Source: Clostridia bacterium (GTDB taxonomy: Bacteria > Bacillota_A > Clostridia > Oscillospirales > Acutalibacteraceae). From it: a stretch of 16,258 bases of DNA. The translations under genes were made by a program, and so were the position numbers. Under the pieces are notes generated by a model that was not told the DNA's origin, ran no database searches, and was given only the letters and a program-made list of their open reading frames with translations. The number at the start of each line of letters is the position of its first letter. The first letter of the stretch is position 1. Shown one piece after another: positions 1 to 8,447 of the stretch. Location: positions 1-16,258 of the forward strand of contig JAFPCJ010000043.1 in NCBI GenBank assembly GCA_017423885.1. Direction: 5' to 3'.

Positions 1-1305
1 ACACACCATAAACAAAATAATTGCGGCGAGTCCGCCAAGAATACCCCAAAATCCAAAGATCTGCACGCAAACAAGCAGAAAAATCCGCTCAAACTTCATG
101 GCATACCCCATCTCAAAGCTCGGCTGTGAGAAGCCTGCAATGGTGACAAAAGCGGTAAAAAGTATTACTTCAGCCACAAACCATCCTGCGGTTATGGCAA
201 ACTCCGAAAGCAAGAGACCTCCGATTATTCCAAGTGAATTTGAAAGTGTATCGGGGGTATTAAGACTTGCAAGCTGCAGACCGTCCACTATAAATTCAAG
301 TAGCAGAAGCTGCAGGAATATCGACATCGCCCCTGTTTTATCCGGCAGCATGAACTTCAGAAATTCAGGGCAGTATTGCGGCTCGTTGCAAACAAGAAGA
401 TAAAACGGCACCGCTATTACGGTCAGGATAGAAACTATGACCCTTATAAGGCGCGTATACGTGCCTACGATAGGCATAAAATAATAGTCATCCACATCGC
501 GGAAGAAATCGGCAAAGGAGTTGGGCAGTACCATTACGGCAGGGGCGTTATCCATTATCATCACCACCTTACCGTCCAACACGCAAGCGCTTGCAAAATC
601 AGGGCGCTCGGTAAACTTGAACTTCGGGTAAGGATTAAAAAACGAGGACGGAATAAGTGCCTCGCAAAACGCCTGCTGTGTCATAGAAATGCCGTTTATT
701 TTTATTTCCTTGAGCCTCTTTCGCAGGGCCTTCAGGTGCTTTTCCTCCACAAGACCGTCGATATAGCATATCGCAACGTCCACCTTTGAGCGTTCGCCTA
801 TCTGATAGTATTCCATACGCAGCTCCTCACAGCGTATACGGCGGCGAAGCATAGCAGTATTGAATATAAGCGTTTCAACAAATCCGTCACGCGAGCCGCG
901 CAGGGATTTATCCTTCTGTGGCTCCTCTATTCCTCTTACGGGGTAGGTACGCGTATCTATGATGAGTGCGCCGCTGATACCGTCTATAAGCAGTACCGCA
1001 GGACCTGAAAGCACCGCCGTTTTCGCGGTATTCACATCGTAGGTGTGATCGACCTCAACATAAGGCATCTTGTCCTTGCTGAACTGCTCCATATCGGTAA
1101 TGCCGCTCAAGGTTTCGGGAGTTTGCTTAAAGAGGAACTCTATCATCTTTTCAAAGACCTCGTCCTTGATAAAGCCGTCCAAAAAATACAAAAACGCCCG
1201 TCTTTGAGCGACAATAAACTCTCTTTTAATGAGATCAAAGCTCAAATCGGGGCGCAGACCCTCGTCCATTTCCCTTACGAAGGCATCGAAATTTCTTTTT
1301 ATCAT
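1..1305 (-). CDS. spoVAF: Stage V sporulation protein AF (GerA-family spore membrane protein), C-terminus cut by window edge
   Basis: Reading the minus strand from the ATG at 1305 gives 435 open residues running off the window, so perhaps 50-60 residues of a protein of about 490 are missing. The soluble N-terminal part (about 1-280) holds RGSRDGFVETLIFNTAMLRR near 136-155, GERSKVDVAICYIDGL near 170-185 and NPYPKFKFTERPD near 224-236, which resemble SpoVAF more than GerAA germinant receptors. Hydrophobic segments follow at about 286-304, 326-345, 356-392 and 407-434. A stop lies directly before the ATG, which an AGAAGGGA-like ribosome site precedes. SpoVAF is an inner spore-membrane protein; in Bacillus it is reported to act with FigP to amplify the ion-release signal in germination. 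It follows cca on the same strand after about 93 bases, not a spoVAE gene, which is an unusual location. The SpoVAF-versus-GerAA choice rests on recalled motifs. Confidence 0.87.
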   Translation of the reverse strand, partial: MIKRNFDAFVREMDEGLRPDLSFDLIKREFIVAQRRAFLYFLDGFIKDEVFEKMIEFLFKQTPETLSGITDMEQFSKDKMPYVEVDHTYDVNTAKTAVLSGPAVLLIDGISGALIIDTRTYPVRGIEEPQKDKSLRGSRDGFVETLIFNTAMLRRRIRCEELRMEYYQIGERSKVDVAICYIDGLVEEKHLKALRKRLKEIKINGISMTQQAFCEALIPSSFFNPYPKFKFTERPDFASACVLDGKVVMIMDNAPAVMVLPNSFADFFRDVDDYYFMPIVGTYTRLIRVIVSILTVIAVPFYLLVCNEPQYCPEFLKFMLPDKTGAMSIFLQLLLLEFIVDGLQLASLNTPDTLSNSLGIIGGLLLSEFAITAGWFVAEVILFTAFVTIAGFSQPSFEMGYAMKFERIFLLVCVQIFGFWGILGGLAAIILFMVC

Positions 1306-1398
1306 TCATATCATTCCCTTCTCGGTGGTTATTGTTTCCGAAAAAGGAATTTTTATAAGTTTTTTATTTTAAACCGTGTTGCGTGAGGGATGGGAGAC

Positions 1399-2571
1399 TT
1401 ATTCCATTCTTCCCATGCGAATATATTGCTCAAGCGAATCGGGAGTATTAAGCGTGGGGTCAAGTATTACCGCATCAAGTATTTTTTCAAGCATATCTCC
1501 GACTGCTCTGCCCGAAAATCCCGCATTTTTAAGCTCTTTACCGCCGATTGTAAGCATTGATACCATATATGCTTCGCCGCTTTTCAGCACATCCTCAAGC
1601 AGTTCAAGACCTTTGGCAACCTCCTCGCCGTATATCACCGCCCGAAGTGCCAATACATCTCTCACCGCCTGCTCATTCGTCTGCCGCAAGCATTGCTTTA
1701 TAAACACGCGCGAGCACTCAAACGGCGCGTTTAGAAGCGTTTCGGCGTTTTTAAACCTATGAATCCTTGCATTGGATGACTTGATTGCACGTGCGACCGC
1801 CTCGGGCGAAGCCTTACAAAGCAAGCAAAACGCGCAAAGTCTTATATCAACATCGGCTTCAAGTGCAGAAATAGCACCTAACGGAGCATTAAATTCAAGC
1901 CCCAAAAACTCAAGCGCTCCCTGCTTCAAGAGCGCTTCAAGCGACTGCACCGCCACTCCCATAACCGCCTTTTCAAGCTCGGCGGCTATACGCTCGCGGC
2001 TGATGCTCTCAAGCGTTTTTGACAGCTCAAGCGCGGCTTCAAGGGTGCGTGCTTCGGGCGCAAAGCCAAGCTTTGAAGCAAAGCGGAAAAGCCGCAATAT
2101 ACGGAGTGCATCCTCTGAAAAGCGCTTTTTCGGCTCTCCGACTGCGCGCAGGATACCTTTTTTTATGTCCTCAATACCGCCAAATGGGTCAATTATTCCG
2201 GTCTCGGGCGAATAGGCGATAGCATTTACCGTAAAATCGCGCCGCGCAAGGTCAAGCTCAAGCTCACTTACAAAGTGGACCTCGTCAGGATGGCGCGAAT
2301 CGGAATAGCCGCCCTCGGTACGAAAGGTGGTGACCTCAACCGCAGTTTCCGACAGCACCGTAACGGTACCGTGAGCAATTCCCGTGGGAACGGTGCGCTC
2401 AAACAGCTTACATACTGCCTCGGGTGGTGCGGCGGTGGTAACATCGTAGTCATGCGCGCTTTTCCCCATCAGCATATCGCGCACGCATCCGCCTACCGCG
2501 TAGGCATCATAGCCGTTTTCCTGCAGTATTTTGACAATTTCTACAACATGTTCGGGTAATGGCAGAAGCAT
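1399..2571 (-). CDS. cca: CCA-adding tRNA nucleotidyltransferase
   Basis: This 390-residue class II nucleotidyltransferase of the poly(A) polymerase family adds or repairs the 3' CCA end of tRNAs in the cytoplasm. Visible motifs are VGGCVRDMLMG (26-36), which forms the nucleotide-binding turn, the metal-binding D41-x-D43 in HDYDVTT, the EVTTFRTE strand (79-86), and RRDFTVNAIAY (110-120) followed by the DPFGG turn. Further on, RFSEDALRILRLFRFASKLGF is the usual family block. Length fits the Bacillus type (near 400), with no fused HD domain. The ATG at 2571 is preceded by AGGTGA about ten bases upstream. It is divergent from murC across 89 bases and upstream of spoVAF on the same strand. Confidence 0.95.
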   Translation of the reverse strand: MLLPLPEHVVEIVKILQENGYDAYAVGGCVRDMLMGKSAHDYDVTTAAPPEAVCKLFERTVPTGIAHGTVTVLSETAVEVTTFRTEGGYSDSRHPDEVHFVSELELDLARRDFTVNAIAYSPETGIIDPFGGIEDIKKGILRAVGEPKKRFSEDALRILRLFRFASKLGFAPEARTLEAALELSKTLESISRERIAAELEKAVMGVAVQSLEALLKQGALEFLGLEFNAPLGAISALEADVDIRLCAFCLLCKASPEAVARAIKSSNARIHRFKNAETLLNAPFECSRVFIKQCLRQTNEQAVRDVLALRAVIYGEEVAKGLELLEDVLKSGEAYMVSMLTIGGKELKNAGFSGRAVGDMLEKILDAVILDPTLNTPDSLEQYIRMGRME

Positions 2572-2598
2572 TTTTTAGGTCTCACCTCAAATTTAGGG

Positions 2599-2660
2599 TT
2601 TATTTTTTGAACAAAAGCATTTATAATATAATATGAGTACATTTATTCGGAGGAAAAATT
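2599..2660 (+). promoter_or_regulatory. Probable murC promoter and ribosome binding site in the cca-murC divergent gap
   Basis: Two overlapping TATAAT boxes lie at 2622-2627 and 2627-2632. The best upstream hexamer, TTGAAC (2607-2612), is only 14 bases from the second box, so the -35 assignment is uncertain; TTTATT at 2599-2604 gives 17 bases to the first box but is weak. GGAGG at 2649-2653 stands seven bases before the murC ATG. The AT-rich core is near-palindromic and could also serve cca on the other strand. Confidence 0.45.
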
Positions 2661-4031
2661 ATGAAAGAATTACGCGAAAGCGATAAGCTGATACAAAATA
2701 TCAAGCGCGTACACATGATAGGCATCGGCGGAAGCGGAATGTGCCCCCTTGCCGAGATACTTCACTCCAAGGGCTACGAGCTTTCAGGCTCGGACAATAA
2801 TGAGAGTGACCCGCTAAAACGCGTAAGAAAGCTTGGAGCCAAGGTCTTTATGGGGCATAACGCCGATAACATAAAGGGCGCCGAGCTTGTGGTCTATTCG
2901 GCGGCAATATCACAGGACAACCCCGAGCTTTGCGAGGCAAGACGGCTCGGCATACCCACCATGGAGCGCTCGGTGCTTTTAGGCGCGCTCACAAGATATT
3001 ATGACAATGTTATAGGCGTCTGCGGTACTCACGGAAAGACCACCGTAACCTCTATGATAACACATATTTTGATTTTAAACAAGAGGGAACCTAACGCGGT
3101 TATCGGCGGTCGTCTGCCGCTTATAGGGGCAAACGGCGTTACAGGTGCTTCCGAGACGCTTGTATGCGAGTCCTGCGAATTTGTTGATACATTTCTTGAG
3201 ATGTCGCCCGATGTTTCGGTACTGCTTAACATTGATAACGACCATCTTGACTATTTTAAGACAATGGAAAACCTTACCGCCTCTTTCAGAAAGTTCATAT
3301 CAATGTCAAGTCTTTGCTATGTAAACGGTGACGACAAGCTGGCGCTCACCGCGGCTGACGGTATCAATGCTGAGGTAGTACGCTTCGGTCTTTCTGAAAA
3401 TTGCGATTACCGCGCGGAAAATGTACGCAAGGGCCGCTTCGGCTTTATATTTGATGTGCTTAAAAACGGTGCTTACTTGACAACGCTTGAAATGCACGTT
3501 CCGGGGCGTCACAATATACTCAACGGTCTTGCCGCATTTGCGGTCTGCGAGCGTATGGGAGTAGAGCCTGCAGGAATCGCCGAGGCTGTCACAAGCTTTA
3601 CGGGAGCAGGCAGACGCTTTGAGTTCCTCGGAAATTACGGCTTTACCTTGGCTGATGACTATGCCCACCACCCCACCGAGATAAAGGCAACTCTTACCGC
3701 CGCAAAGGAGCTTGACTACAAGCGTGTCACGGTGGTATTCCAACCCTTTACCTTCTCACGCACCGCACTTTTAAAGGACGAATTTATCGAGGCGCTCTCG
3801 ATTGCGGACAAAGTCATCCTTACCCCCATAATGGGCTCACGTGAGGTAAACACCTACGGAATTTCCTCCGAGCAGTTGGCGGCAGGACTTCGTGATGCTG
3901 TTATAATAGACGGCTTTGAAAATATCGCGGAGCACATTATAAAAACGGCGCAGGACGGCGACATAGTTATAACAATGGGCGGCGGAGATATCTACAAGGC
4001 GGCTCATATAGTTCAGGAGAAGCTGAAATGA
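2661..4031 (+). CDS. murC: UDP-N-acetylmuramate--L-alanine ligase
   Basis: MurC catalyses the ATP-dependent addition of L-alanine to UDP-N-acetylmuramic acid, the first peptide step of cytoplasmic peptidoglycan precursor synthesis. The 456-residue protein has the three Mur-ligase parts in order: an N-terminal Rossmann-like domain opening with HMIGIGGSGM (18-27), a central ATPase domain with the P-loop GTHGKTT (122-128), the ESCEFVDTFL block and NIDNDHLDYF, and a C-terminal domain with ADDYAHHPTEI. HMIGIGGSGM and YAHHPTEI point to MurC over MurD, MurE or MurF. Length is normal. Start chosen at the ATG seven bases after GGAGG. Its TGA overlaps the ATG of the next gene (ATGA), indicating translational coupling with the tRNA-editing protein. 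No other dcw-cluster gene is adjacent. Confidence 0.97.
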   Translation: MKELRESDKLIQNIKRVHMIGIGGSGMCPLAEILHSKGYELSGSDNNESDPLKRVRKLGAKVFMGHNADNIKGAELVVYSAAISQDNPELCEARRLGIPTMERSVLLGALTRYYDNVIGVCGTHGKTTVTSMITHILILNKREPNAVIGGRLPLIGANGVTGASETLVCESCEFVDTFLEMSPDVSVLLNIDNDHLDYFKTMENLTASFRKFISMSSLCYVNGDDKLALTAADGINAEVVRFGLSENCDYRAENVRKGRFGFIFDVLKNGAYLTTLEMHVPGRHNILNGLAAFAVCERMGVEPAGIAEAVTSFTGAGRRFEFLGNYGFTLADDYAHHPTEIKATLTAAKELDYKRVTVVFQPFTFSRTALLKDEFIEALSIADKVILTPIMGSREVNTYGISSEQLAAGLRDAVIIDGFENIAEHIIKTAQDGDIVITMGGGDIYKAAHIVQEKLK

Positions 4032-5167
4032 CGGTAAGACTTTTCGATGATGACTCACATTTATTCGAATTTGAGTCAAGTGTAGTCTCCTGCGAAGCCG
4101 TAGGGGACGGCTATGCGGTAGTGCTTGAGGGTACCGCATTCTTCCCCGAAGCCGGCGGACAAGGCTCCGACCACGGAACGCTCGGTGAAGCACGTGTTAC
4201 GGATGTGCAAATAACCGACGGAGTGATATACCATTATACCGACCGTCCCCTAAATCCCGGTGAGCGTGTGCACGGGCGCATAGATGCCGAGCGCAGGCTT
4301 GATTTCATGCAGCAGCACTCGGGTGAGCATGTAGTCTCGGGAATAGCGCATACGCTTTTCGGGTGCGAAAACGTCGGTTTTCATTTGAGTGAGGACATAG
4401 TAACGCTTGATTTTGACATACCGCTCGATCGCGAACAGATTTCGGTTATAGAAAAAAAGGCAAATGAGGCGGTACTGAAAAACGTCCGCTTTTTGACCTA
4501 TTACCCCGATGAAGCCACCCTCAAAACACTTTCCTACCGCAGTAAAAAGGAGCTTGAGGGGGCAGTCAGAATAGTTGAGATAGAGGGCGTTGACATGTGC
4601 GCTTGCTGTGCGCCCCATGTAAAGCAATCGGGCGAGATAGGGCTTATAAAGCTACTTGACAGTGAGCGGCTTCGCGGCGGAGTAAGAATAGAACTTAAAT
4701 GCGGCTTGAGAGCGCTTGAGGATTATGACCTTAAGTACCGCAACTGCGCGCGCATAGGCGATCTGCTCTCACTCAAGCAGAACGAAACAGCAGACGGTGT
4801 AGAAAAGCTTCTCGAGCGCGTAAGCGAGCAAAAATATGCCGCAGAACAGCTCAAAAAGCGCCTTTGCGAGACCGTGATCCGCACAGGCGGCGAGCAGTCC
4901 TGTCTGTTTGTTGATGGGCTTGACATGAAGGAACTGCAGCTCATTGCCTGCGGACTTAACCGCAACAGCGGCTTGCTTCATGCCGTTATCACTCCTACCG
5001 ACAGCGGCGCTTCCTTTTGCATCTGCGGAAGCGAAGCCGAGACCGATACGCTTTTGCGCGAAATGCGAGAGTCTCTCCCTGTTCGCGGCGGCGGCAGAAA
5101 CGGCGTGATACAAGGCAGTATTGCCGCTGATATCGAGAAAATAAAATTTTTCTTCCAAAATCGCTGA
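4028..5167 (+). CDS. Alanyl-tRNA editing protein, AlaX long type with DHHA1-like tail
   Basis: This 379-residue stand-alone homologue of the AlaRS editing domain probably hydrolyses mischarged Ser- or Gly-tRNA(Ala) in the cytoplasm. The N-terminal part has FFPEAGGQGSDHG (38-50), the counterpart of the AlaRS block TxFYxxxGGQxxDxG. The zinc/editing ligands are visible as H97-x3-H101 in QQHSGEHVVSG and C193-x3-H197 in CACCAPH, then SGEIG. Residues from about 240 form a coiled linker, and the C-terminus ends in GGGRNGVIQG, typical of DHHA1 domains. No aminoacylation domain is present, so it is not a split alaS. The ATG overlaps the murC stop by four bases, so both are probably made from one mRNA. 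Exact editing specificity cannot be read from the sequence. Confidence 0.9.
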   Translation: MTVRLFDDDSHLFEFESSVVSCEAVGDGYAVVLEGTAFFPEAGGQGSDHGTLGEARVTDVQITDGVIYHYTDRPLNPGERVHGRIDAERRLDFMQQHSGEHVVSGIAHTLFGCENVGFHLSEDIVTLDFDIPLDREQISVIEKKANEAVLKNVRFLTYYPDEATLKTLSYRSKKELEGAVRIVEIEGVDMCACCAPHVKQSGEIGLIKLLDSERLRGGVRIELKCGLRALEDYDLKYRNCARIGDLLSLKQNETADGVEKLLERVSEQKYAAEQLKKRLCETVIRTGGEQSCLFVDGLDMKELQLIACGLNRNSGLLHAVITPTDSGASFCICGSEAETDTLLREMRESLPVRGGGRNGVIQGSIAADIEKIKFFFQNR

Positions 5168-5211
5168 ATATATGTTATAATAATTTTTCAATAATTATCA
5201 TTCACAAGGAG
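5153..5211 (+). promoter_or_regulatory. Probable prmA promoter and ribosome binding site
   Basis: TATAAT at 5176-5181 sits 17 bases after TTCCAA (5153-5158), a poor -35 with only three consensus bases. AAGGAG at 5206-5211 is seven bases before the prmA ATG. The short gap after alaX means prmA could also be read through from murC-alaX. Confidence 0.5.
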
Positions 5212-5218
5212 AATTTTC

Positions 5219-6136
5219 ATGAATTGGACTGAAATCACCGTTTCGGTGCCTCTCGAATGTACCGATACTGCCGCGGCTATTGCTAATATGACGGTGCCCT
5301 ACGGTATCTACATCGAGGACTATTCCGATCTTGAGCAAAGTGCGCTTGAGATCGCCCATATCGACCTTATCGATGAGGAGCTTATAAAGAAGGACCGAAG
5401 CGAATCGAAGATCCATATTTATATCTCGGAGTGCGACAACGCCGCCGAATCCATCGCTTTTTTAAAGGAGAGACTTGCGGCGGTGCAGATACCTGCAAGG
5501 GTTGAATCAATAGGCGTTGAGGACTCTGATTGGAACGAAAATTGGAAAAAATATTTCAAAGCCTTTGAGGTTGGAGAGCGACTTGCGGTGGTTCCGAGCT
5601 GGGAAAAATACCTAAACACCGCTGACCGCACCGTATTACAGATAGACCCCGGTGCCGCCTTCGGCACAGGCACTCACGCTACCACCTCGCTTTGTCTCGG
5701 TCTGCTTGACCGTGCCGCTTCAAGCGAAAAAAAGGTGCTTGACATCGGATGCGGAAGCGGAATACTTGCTATTGCAGGTGTTTTACTCGGAGCTGACAGC
5801 GCTGTAGGAGTTGATATAGATGCACAGTCGGTCAAGACCGCGCGCGAGAATGCCGAGATAAACGCGGTAACCGATAAAACCGAGTTTCTCGTAGGTGACC
5901 TTGCGGAAAAGGTCAGCGGTCGATATGAAATAGTCTGCGCTAATATAGTTGCCGACATCATCATGCGTCTTTTTGATAACGTTGCCGATTTTATGACCGA
6001 TGACGGTATACTTATAGTATCGGGTATAATCGATCTGCGTGCAGACGAAGTAAAGCGTTCAGCCACCGAGCACGGCTTCACCATAGCCGAGGAGCTTGTA
6101 CGCGATAATTGGTGCGCTTTTGTTTTAACAAAGTAA
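5219..6136 (+). CDS. prmA: Ribosomal protein L11 methyltransferase
   Basis: PrmA is an SAM-dependent enzyme that methylates ribosomal protein L11. The 305-residue protein has the diagnostic PrmA stretch DPGAAFGTGTHATT (from residue 143), the class I methyltransferase motif I VLDIGCGSG (173-181), the acidic strand end GVDID and the catalytic-site motif ANIVADII, followed by GILIVSGII. The acidic N-terminal domain, about 1-120, corresponds to the L11-recognition domain. Length matches the family (about 300). The ATG is seven bases after AAGGAG. prfB follows after 15 bases, so these two translation genes are probably co-transcribed. Confidence 0.96.
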   Translation: MNWTEITVSVPLECTDTAAAIANMTVPYGIYIEDYSDLEQSALEIAHIDLIDEELIKKDRSESKIHIYISECDNAAESIAFLKERLAAVQIPARVESIGVEDSDWNENWKKYFKAFEVGERLAVVPSWEKYLNTADRTVLQIDPGAAFGTGTHATTSLCLGLLDRAASSEKKVLDIGCGSGILAIAGVLLGADSAVGVDIDAQSVKTARENAEINAVTDKTEFLVGDLAEKVSGRYEIVCANIVADIIMRLFDNVADFMTDDGILIVSGIIDLRADEVKRSATEHGFTIAEELVRDNWCAFVLTK

Positions 6137-6151
6137 TTCGGAGGAAACAAC

Positions 6152-7285
6152 ATGTTAGAATTTGAACAACTGAGACTGCGTCTTACCGCCAATGAGGACG
6201 AGGTCGCAAATCTCAAGGATGCCATTGCCTACAATGCCCTTAAGCGCGAGATAGAGGAGCTTGAGACCAAGGCTTCCGCTCCCGACTTCTGGGATGATCT
6301 TGAGACTTCGCAGGCGGTGCTTCGCAAAACAGGTAAGCTTAAGAACACCGTAGGTCAGTATGAGACCATCAAAAACACCTATGACGATCTGCTTGTGCTT
6401 ATCGAGATGGGAGACGAGGAGGAGGATCTTTCTCTTATTGAGGAGATAACCGACTCGCTCGAAACGCTTGAAAAGCAGATAAGCGCCCTACGCTTGCAGA
6501 CCCTGCTTACAGGTGAATACGATGAAAACAACGCTATTCTCACCTTCCATGCAGGTGCAGGCGGCACCGAGGCTATGGACTGGGCGCAGATGCTTGTACG
6601 TATGTATATCCGTTGGGGCGAGCGACATGACTTCAAGGTAAAGATGCTTGATTTCCTTGACGGTGACGAAGCAGGTCTTAAGAGTGCAACGCTTCTCGTT
6701 GAGGGTACAAACGCCTACGGCTATTTAAAGAGTGAATCGGGAGTTCACCGCCTTGTGCGCGTCTCTCCGTTTGACTCCTCAGGAAGAAGACACACCTCAT
6801 TCTCCTCGCTTGAGGTTATGCCCGAAATTACCGACGACGTACAGATAGAAATACGCGATGAAGACATCAAGATGGATGTGTACCGCTCCTCGGGTGCAGG
6901 TGGACAGCACATTAACAAGACCTCGTCTGCCGTCCGTCTTACCCACATTCCCACAGGCATAATCGTTGCCTGTCAGAATGAACGCAGTCAGCTTCAGAAC
7001 CGCGAGCAGGCTATGAAGATGCTTAAATCCCAGCTGATTGAGATAAAGGAAAGAGAGCATCTTGAAAAGATAGAGGACATCAAGGGCGTTCAAAAGGAGA
7101 TCGCCTGGGGTTCGCAGATACGTTCCTATGTTTTCATGCCCTATACGCTTGCAAAGGATCACAGAACCGGCTTTGAAATGGGTAATATAAACGCTGTTAT
7201 GGATGGAGATCTTGACGGATTTATAAATGAATATCTGAAGGCTTCAAGCAAGGGTGCTTTACTTGAAGCCGATGCAGATGAATAA
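6152..7285 (+). CDS. prfB: Peptide chain release factor 2, encoded in one frame
   Basis: RF2 recognises UGA and UAA in the ribosomal A site and triggers release of the finished protein. In 377 residues the recognition tripeptide SPF falls at 205-207 and the GGQ peptidyl-hydrolysis motif at 250-252, numbering equal to E. coli RF2. The N-terminal helical domain (about 1-110) is complete. Many bacteria need a programmed +1 frameshift at an internal UGA near codon 26 of prfB; here the N-terminus and the rest are in one frame with no such stop, so this autoregulatory switch is absent. Residue 246 is serine, where E. coli K-12 has the unusual threonine. GGAGG lies seven bases before the ATG. It is flanked closely by prmA and the exported PPIase. 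Confidence 0.97.
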   Translation: MLEFEQLRLRLTANEDEVANLKDAIAYNALKREIEELETKASAPDFWDDLETSQAVLRKTGKLKNTVGQYETIKNTYDDLLVLIEMGDEEEDLSLIEEITDSLETLEKQISALRLQTLLTGEYDENNAILTFHAGAGGTEAMDWAQMLVRMYIRWGERHDFKVKMLDFLDGDEAGLKSATLLVEGTNAYGYLKSESGVHRLVRVSPFDSSGRRHTSFSSLEVMPEITDDVQIEIRDEDIKMDVYRSSGAGGQHINKTSSAVRLTHIPTGIIVACQNERSQLQNREQAMKMLKSQLIEIKEREHLEKIEDIKGVQKEIAWGSQIRSYVFMPYTLAKDHRTGFEMGNINAVMDGDLDGFINEYLKASSKGALLEADADE

Positions 7286-7300
7286 TAAGGAGAAGCAAAA

Positions 7301-8320
7301 ATGAAGGTTTTTAAACAGCTGCTTTGCATGGCGCTTACAGCCTGCCTTTTAATGAGCTTTGCATCATGCGGCAAAAGAGAAAAGAGAATACTCTACAATA
7401 TGGACCTTGACGACAGCGTAAAGGTCGGCAACTATAAGGGACTTAAGGTAGACACATCCTCGGATGAATACAAGAATTATTATAATTCGGAGCTTGCTTC
7501 CGATATTTCCTCGAACGAGCTTTATGATATTAAGACCGAGGGCAAGGTATTCAATGGCGATATCGCCAATATTGACTACGAGGGCAAAAAGGACGGTGTC
7601 GCCTTTGACGGCGGTACCGCCAAAGGTCATGACCTTACTATCGGCTCGGGTCGGTTTATTCCCGGCTTTGAGGAAGGTCTTATAGGCGTTGATATCGGCT
7701 CTACCGTCAACTTAAATCTCACCTTCCCCAAGGATTACGACAAAGCCGATCTTGCAGGCAAGGATGTTGTATTTACGGTCAAGGTAAATGAGGTCAAGCG
7801 CCCCATGACAAGTGAATCAGCCGCCAAAAAGCTCGGCTTCAAGAGCGAGAAGGCATACCTTGATGACGTATCCGAGCGCGCCGCCAAGAGTTGTCTGCGC
7901 GATGCGCTTTTCGAGGGTGTTGAGGTCACCGAATACCCCGAGGCCGAGGAAAAGCTTATGGAACCGTATCTTATTAGGAAGATCAATGCATCTTATCAGT
8001 CACAGTACGGCATAACGCTTGATGATTACCTCTCCTATGTGGGACAGACCCTCGATCAGTTCAAGGAGCTTCTTTACGAGCATGAGCTTCATCCACTCAT
8101 GGAGGAGCAGATGTCGCTTTACTTTATCTTTGATAAGGAAGGTCTTTCAATTCCCAAGGATGCTGTAGACAAGCAGATGGAAAAGATACTTTCATACAAA
8201 ACAATGGTTTCGGTTACCAAGGAACAGCTTAAGGAATTTTACGGCGAGTATTACTTTGAGGCTTTGGCTGTTGATGAGGTGGTACTGGACCTCATTTATA
8301 AGAACGCAAAAATCAAATAA
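7301..8320 (+). CDS. Predicted lipoprotein with FKBP-type PPIase, trigger-factor-like
   Basis: The 339-residue protein opens with MKVFKQ, a hydrophobic stretch and FASC with cysteine 23, which fits a lipoprotein signal peptide although position -3 is phenylalanine, not the usual leucine. KVGNYKGLKV (41-50) resembles the start of the trigger-factor substrate region. Residues 83-165 form an FKBP-type peptidyl-prolyl isomerase domain (NGDIANIDYEG, AFDGGTA, FIPGFEEGLIG, VFTVKVNEV). The remainder (170-339) is helical and charged like the trigger-factor C-terminal chaperone arm. No ribosome-binding N-domain is visible. It therefore probably acts as a membrane-anchored extracytoplasmic foldase, by analogy with PrsA. 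AAGGAG is eight bases before the ATG and prfB ends 15 bases upstream, so it is likely the third gene of the prmA operon. No clear terminator follows. Confidence 0.85.
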   Translation: MKVFKQLLCMALTACLLMSFASCGKREKRILYNMDLDDSVKVGNYKGLKVDTSSDEYKNYYNSELASDISSNELYDIKTEGKVFNGDIANIDYEGKKDGVAFDGGTAKGHDLTIGSGRFIPGFEEGLIGVDIGSTVNLNLTFPKDYDKADLAGKDVVFTVKVNEVKRPMTSESAAKKLGFKSEKAYLDDVSERAAKSCLRDALFEGVEVTEYPEAEEKLMEPYLIRKINASYQSQYGITLDDYLSYVGQTLDQFKELLYEHELHPLMEEQMSLYFIFDKEGLSIPKDAVDKQMEKILSYKTMVSVTKEQLKEFYGEYYFEALAVDEVVLDLIYKNAKIK

Positions 8321-8364
8321 ATCCTTATTTTCCGTACATTTGTCTTTTTTTCAAGCCGCAGAAT

Positions 8365-8433
8365 AAAAAAATTCGTAAAAAAAGCAAAAAATTGAAAAAA
8401 ATGCTTGCATTATGCTCGCATTTCTGTTATTAT
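8365..8433 (+). promoter_or_regulatory. rpmB promoter with upstream phased A-tracts
   Basis: TTGCAT (8405-8410) and TATTAT (8428-8433) are separated by exactly 17 bases, a good housekeeping promoter with start expected near 8440. Immediately upstream lie four A-runs of six or seven bases (8365-8371, 8377-8383, 8386-8391, 8395-8401), their centres about ten bases apart, as expected for an UP-element-like or intrinsically curved region. Confidence 0.8.
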
Positions 8434-8447
8434 AGTCTTTGCTATGT

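Noticed and set aside
98..1386. Plus-strand open frames at 98-403, 376-789 and 1045-1386
   Set aside because: They are antisense to spoVAF or its leader, have no family likeness and read as low-complexity or basic translations.
1306..1398. Sporulation sigma-factor promoter before spoVAF
   Set aside because: The gap is AT-rich with several partial matches, none convincing in both boxes and spacing.
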